Source: Bacteroidota bacterium
GTDB lineage: Bacteria; Bacteroidota; Bacteroidia; B-17B0; Aurantibacillaceae
Assembly (NCBI GenBank): GCA_025359355.1
Contig: JANYGR010000220.1
Span: forward strand, 1-26,365
Direction: 5' to 3'
DNA length: 26,365 nucleotides
This document shows positions 23,125-26,365 of the stretch, one piece after another (the stretch's first letter is position 1; each line of letters opens with the position of its first letter). Both the position numbers and the translations under genes were made by a program. Under the pieces are notes generated by a model that ran no database searches, was not told where the DNA came from, and was given only the letters and a program-made list of their open reading frames with translations.

Positions 23125-23609
23125 CAGATACTGAAATGTTTCGATTTAGTAAAATTGAAAAGCTACAATATGAGGAAGTTAATAAAAAGTCTGATCGACA
23201 TGATACTGTTTATATATCTGATGATATATTAAAACCAGACATTTTTCTAAACCAACTTTTAAATACTCGTAGTTTTCTATCAAATGAACCATGGGATAAA
23301 GTTCAAAATATTCATTCTAGAGTTTTAAAAATCTCTAAGGATATGGTTACTTGTGAATGCCTCATTGATAAGGAAAAAAACATTTTTGAGAACAGAAATT
23401 TCCCAAAGTATTTATTTAATCATATTGAAAAATTAAATAATAACCCCTATATAATTCTTACAATAAAATCAAAAACTGGTTCAACAAGAATTGATATTCT
23501 TGATGGTGAAAAGCTAGTAGATAAAAAAAGGTTTGAATTAAAAGATTCATGGGATGACTTAGAAGGCTCTGATTTTGGAGTACCTCTAAACTCTCCAATT
23601 CGATTATGA
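23109..23609 (+). CDS. Unrecognised protein, second gene of the hydrolase cassette (166 aa)
   Basis: The ATG at 23109 lies inside the end of the first gene and the stop overlaps the third gene's start as ATGA, so the three are surely translated as a unit. The product begins MATTITDTEMFRFSKIEKLQ. It has a hydrophilic centre with NQLLNTRSFLSNEPWDKVQN, then strands VLKISKDMVTCECLIDKEKN and YIILTIKSKTGSTRIDILDG, the latter paired with EKLVDKKRFELKD. It ends with an acidic stretch and FGVPLNSPIRL. There is no signal peptide, membrane segment or known catalytic motif. It may be a beta-rich adaptor that binds its neighbours. I do not recognise a family. Confidence 0.75.
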   Translation: MATTITDTEMFRFSKIEKLQYEEVNKKSDRHDTVYISDDILKPDIFLNQLLNTRSFLSNEPWDKVQNIHSRVLKISKDMVTCECLIDKEKNIFENRNFPKYLFNHIEKLNNNPYIILTIKSKTGSTRIDILDGEKLVDKKRFELKDSWDDLEGSDFGVPLNSPIRL

Positions 23610-24616
23610 TGAAAATAACGTTCAAAAATGTTGGACAAGGTGATTCAATAATTTTAGAATGTAAAGATAAAGATTTACTAAAAATTTGCATTGTTGATTG
23701 TAAAACATACAATAATGAAAATCCAGTATTGCAACATGTTATTCTAAATAAATACAAAAGTATTGATTTATTAATTTTATCTCATCCCCATCTAGATCAT
23801 TTTTCTGGCTTTACTGAATTGATTAACTACTGTATAGATAATAGTATTCAAATAAAATACTTCCTCCATACATGTAATAATATGCCTGCTTATTGGAAAG
23901 CTGCTACTACAAATAACGAAGCGTCAAACGAGGTAATAAAATTATTTCAAGCTATTAGAAATGCTAATGATAAAATAGGCATGTATTTCTCTCAAATACA
24001 AGCTGAAACGCCAACTAGTGAAATTAGTTTAGGCACAAACTATAAATTAAAAATACTTGCGCCAACTTCAAAAGCATTTGATTATTATGCTAAAAATCAT
24101 GTAATTCAACCTATTGAAGAAGAAACAGGTAATAATCCTAGTGCAAACTGGTTATCCACAATTATCAAAATTCATTGTGATGATTGGTTTATTTTACTTA
24201 CATCTGATGTTGAAGAATCCATTCTTGCCTATTATTTAACAAAAAAAAATGAAGATATTCAAGGGCGTCTAGTTTTAGCTCAAAGTCCACATCATGGTTC
24301 CTTTAATAATCATAAAAATTCATTTTGGAAAAAATTAACTAAAGAAAAAAATACTCCCGTTATATTTTCTGTAGGTAAAAATCAATATAATCATCCTTCT
24401 GAAAAAGTTGTTTCATCATTCAGAGAAAATGGCTATGAAATTTTTTCCACAAATGAAGTTGGAGGTCTAAATATTACTCCATTAACAAAAATAGCTTCCG
24501 AAACATCCAATATTCTTGATGTATTTGGAGAGTTTGTTTCAAAACAAATAAATAACAAATTAAATGGTGATAAAGTATTTCAAGTGGATAAAACAGGAAA
24601 AGTAACTATATTATAA
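23606..24616 (+). CDS. Stand-alone ComEC-type MBL-fold metallo-hydrolase
   Basis: The 336-residue product matches the metallo-beta-lactamase domain of ComEC/Rec2 but has none of the membrane parts of ComEC. Landmarks are NVGQGDSIILE near the start and the zinc motif SHPHLDHFSGF, with His60, His62, Asp64 and His65. Then come TSDVEES with Asp201 and QSPHHGSFNN with His229 and His230, and FSVGKNQYNHPSEKVV with His263. All expected metal ligands are present, so activity is likely. In ComEC this domain is thought to degrade the non-transported DNA strand, hence a nuclease or phosphodiesterase role is plausible here but is inference. The last 50 residues, after GGLNI, look like an added tail. No signal peptide is seen, so it is probably cytoplasmic. 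Its start overlaps the previous gene by 4 bases. Confidence 0.88.
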   Translation: MMKITFKNVGQGDSIILECKDKDLLKICIVDCKTYNNENPVLQHVILNKYKSIDLLILSHPHLDHFSGFTELINYCIDNSIQIKYFLHTCNNMPAYWKAATTNNEASNEVIKLFQAIRNANDKIGMYFSQIQAETPTSEISLGTNYKLKILAPTSKAFDYYAKNHVIQPIEEETGNNPSANWLSTIIKIHCDDWFILLTSDVEESILAYYLTKKNEDIQGRLVLAQSPHHGSFNNHKNSFWKKLTKEKNTPVIFSVGKNQYNHPSEKVVSSFRENGYEIFSTNEVGGLNITPLTKIASETSNILDVFGEFVSKQINNKLNGDKVFQVDKTGKVTIL

Positions 24617-24675
24617 CATATTGCATTTCCTCTTAAACTTTGTCATTTTGTCACTTTTACTCTCTTGGTACAACC

Positions 24676-24709
24676 TTTGACTAAGAAGAGCGGAAAAAAT
24701 TTATATTCT
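24676..24709 (+). promoter_or_regulatory. Possible promoter upstream of htpG
   Basis: TTTG at 24676-24679 and TATATTCT at 24702-24709 are 22 bases apart and about 26 bases before the htpG ATG. The second box matches TAnnTTTG only partly. No clear terminator for the upstream cassette was found in 24617-24734, so read-through into htpG is also possible. Confidence 0.3.
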
Positions 24710-24734
24710 TACACAAACCTAAATATTTTAAAAC

Positions 24735-26365
24735 ATGAGCACCGGAAAAATTAATGTACAAACCGAAAACATTTTCCCAATTATTAAAAAGTTTCTTTAT
24801 TCTGATAACGAAATCTTTTTACGCGAATTAGTAAGTAATGCAACTGATGCTACTCAAAAATTAAAAGCGTTAACATCCATGGGCGAAGCCAAAGGAGAGT
24901 TAGGTGATTTGAAAATTGAAGTGAAAGTTGATAAAGCTGCTAAAACCATTACCATTAAAGATAAAGGTATTGGTATGACTGCTGAGGAAATCGAAAAATA
25001 CATTACTCAAATTGCTTTTAGTGGTGCAGAGGAATTCGTGACGAAATACAAAGATAAGGTTGATAAAAACGTAGTTATTGGTCATTTTGGTTTAGGGTTT
25101 TACTCTGCCTTTATGGTAGCTGCTCGTGTTGAAATATTTTCATTATCATACAAAGAAGGTTCTAAAGCAGTTCGTTGGGAGTGCGATGGAAGCCCCGAAT
25201 ATACAATTGATGCAAACACCACTAAAACAGATCGTGGTACTGAAATCGTATTACACGTAGCAGAAGACAGTTTAGAGTTTTTAGAAAATTCGAAAATTGA
25301 AGGTCTATTAAAAAAATATTGTAAATTTTTGCCAGTTGAAATTGTTTTCGGAACAAAATCAGAATGGGTACCAACAGGCGAAAAGCCCTTCGACTCCGCT
25401 CAGGGTGACAAACAAGGTGAAACTGAAATTCAAGTTGAAAACATTATCAATAATCCTGTACCAGCGTGGATCAAAAAACCAATTGATTTAAAAGATGAAG
25501 ATTACAAAGCGTTTTACAGAGAGTTGTATCCAATGCAATTTGAAGAACCTTTATTTCATATCCATTTGAATGTAGATTATCCATTTAACTTAACGGGTAT
25601 TTTATATTTCCCTAAATTATCTAACAAGTTTGAAGCACCGAAAGACCGCATACAATTATACAGCAATCAAGTGTTTGTAACTGATAACGTAGAAAATATT
25701 GTTCCTGATTTTTTAACGATGCTGCGTGGTGTGATTGATAGTCCGGATATTCCGTTAAACGTAAGTCGTAGTTATTTACAAGCTGATAGCAACGTTAAAA
25801 AAATATCGGCACACATCACTAAAAAAGTAGCCGATAAATTAGAAGAAATATTTAAAAAGGATCGTCCTGATTTTGAAGCGAAATGGGATGATATAAAAAT
25901 ATTTGTTCAATACGGAATGATTAGCGATGATAAGTTTTATGAAAAAGCATCGAAGTTTGCTTTAGTAAAAAACACTGACGCGAAAGCCTTTACATTAGAA
26001 GAATATGAAGCGCATGTGAAAGCGAATCAAACGGATAAAGACAATAAAGTAGTTTATTTATATGCAACTAATATGGATGAACAACATACATATATTGATG
26101 CGGCTAAGTCTCGCGGATATGATGTATTATTAATGGATTCGCCATTAGATTCACATTTAATTAATCATTTAGAAAGCAAATTAAATAATACACAATTTGT
26201 ACGTGTTGATGCTGATACCGTTGAAAAATTAATTAAGAAAGAAGATGCGCAGCCAAGTAAATTAACGGAAGAAGAGCAAACAGCTTTGAAACCAATTGTA
26301 GAAGGTGTTGTAGCGAAAGAAAAATACACAGTAACCTTTGAAAGTTTAAGCGAAACAGATTCTCC
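24735..26365 (+). CDS. htpG: Chaperone protein HtpG (Hsp90), 3' end outside the window
   Basis: HtpG is the bacterial Hsp90, an ATP-dependent dimeric cytosolic chaperone. The window shows 543 codons; the family is usually about 600-690. The GHKL ATPase domain carries LRELVSNATDATQK (Glu31, Asn35), DKGIGMT (Asp76), GHFGLGFYSAFMV and TDRGTEIVLH. The middle domain begins near PAWIKKPIDLKDEDY and includes LYSNQVFVTDN and LNVSRSYLQ, with the conserved Arg that contacts ATP. Between the two domains, residues 218-225 (PFDSAQGD) are coded by what looks like a dispersed repeat. The rest of the C-terminal domain lies beyond the window. The start MSTGKINVQTENIFPIIKKF is typical of Bacteroidota HtpG. Confidence 0.96.
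   Translation, partial: MSTGKINVQTENIFPIIKKFLYSDNEIFLRELVSNATDATQKLKALTSMGEAKGELGDLKIEVKVDKAAKTITIKDKGIGMTAEEIEKYITQIAFSGAEEFVTKYKDKVDKNVVIGHFGLGFYSAFMVAARVEIFSLSYKEGSKAVRWECDGSPEYTIDANTTKTDRGTEIVLHVAEDSLEFLENSKIEGLLKKYCKFLPVEIVFGTKSEWVPTGEKPFDSAQGDKQGETEIQVENIINNPVPAWIKKPIDLKDEDYKAFYRELYPMQFEEPLFHIHLNVDYPFNLTGILYFPKLSNKFEAPKDRIQLYSNQVFVTDNVENIVPDFLTMLRGVIDSPDIPLNVSRSYLQADSNVKKISAHITKKVADKLEEIFKKDRPDFEAKWDDIKIFVQYGMISDDKFYEKASKFALVKNTDAKAFTLEEYEAHVKANQTDKDNKVVYLYATNMDEQHTYIDAAKSRGYDVLLMDSPLDSHLINHLESKLNNTQFVRVDADTVEKLIKKEDAQPSKLTEEEQTALKPIVEGVVAKEKYTVTFESLSETDS
25386..25410 (+). repeat. Dispersed-repeat-like element inside htpG
   Basis: This 25-base stretch, beginning CCCTTCGACTCCGC and ending TCAGGGTGACA, has CCCT and AGGG arms and is far more GC-rich than its surroundings. 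From general knowledge it resembles a short palindromic repeat found many times between genes in Bacteroidota genomes. Here it lies in frame in the variable linker of HtpG and encodes PFDSAQGD. Confidence 0.65.

Noticed and set aside
24662..24690. CTCTT...AAGAG inverted repeat between the cassette and htpG as a terminator
   Set aside because: The stem is five A/U-rich pairs with a 19-base loop and no adjoining T-run.

Overview
The window comes from a low-GC member of the Bacteroidota. The signs are a fused str-S10-spc-alpha ribosomal operon without tuf or adk, promoters of the form TTG-N19-21-TAnnTTTG, almost no Shine-Dalgarno sequences, zinc-free S14 and L36, and a PorT-type outer-membrane beta-barrel protein. 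No map gene lies between secY and infA. From general knowledge that arrangement fits Flavobacteriia-like lineages better than Bacteroides, but I cannot name a genus.

Layout. 1-661 (+): the 3' end of a membrane protein resembling an M50 (site-2 protease-like) peptidase, then a small membrane protein whose reading frame is broken at a T7 run. 662-1112: mostly intergenic, with a 59-codon minus-strand ORF and a strong hairpin terminator at 1058-1092. 1113-18559 (-): 32 co-directional genes in the order rpsL, rpsG, fusA, rpsJ, rplC, rplD, rplW, rplB, rpsS, rplV, rpsC, rplP, rpmC, rpsQ, rplN, rplX, rplE, rpsN, rpsH, rplF, rplR, rpsE, rpmD, rplO, secY, infA, rpmJ, rpsM, rpsK, rpsD, rpoA, rplQ. A consensus Bacteroidota promoter precedes rpsL and the terminator follows rplQ. 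Three genes missed by a 60-codon cut-off are rpmJ, rpmD and the 59-codon ORF.

18560-18908 is the regulatory gap between the ribosomal operon and a (+) outer-membrane beta-barrel gene (18909-19613). A 521-residue alpha-helical repeat protein of unknown function (19633-21198, -) shares a divergent promoter region with fabH (21347-22333, +), the ketoacyl-ACP synthase that starts fatty-acid synthesis. Next comes an AT-rich, tightly overlapping three-gene cassette (22429-24616, +): two unrecognised proteins and a stand-alone ComEC-type metallo-beta-lactamase-fold hydrolase. It has its own promoter carrying a palindrome. This is the best candidate for an undescribed system. The window ends inside htpG (Hsp90), which carries an in-frame copy of what looks like a dispersed repeat in its linker.

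How the genes work together: the ribosomal block makes the 30S and 50S proteins, EF-G, IF-1, the SecY channel and the RNA polymerase alpha subunit, i.e. the growth machinery. The genes to the right are housekeeping (fabH, htpG) or accessory (beta-barrel protein, helical-repeat protein, hydrolase cassette). I saw no rRNA, tRNA, CRISPR array, transposase or integrase.
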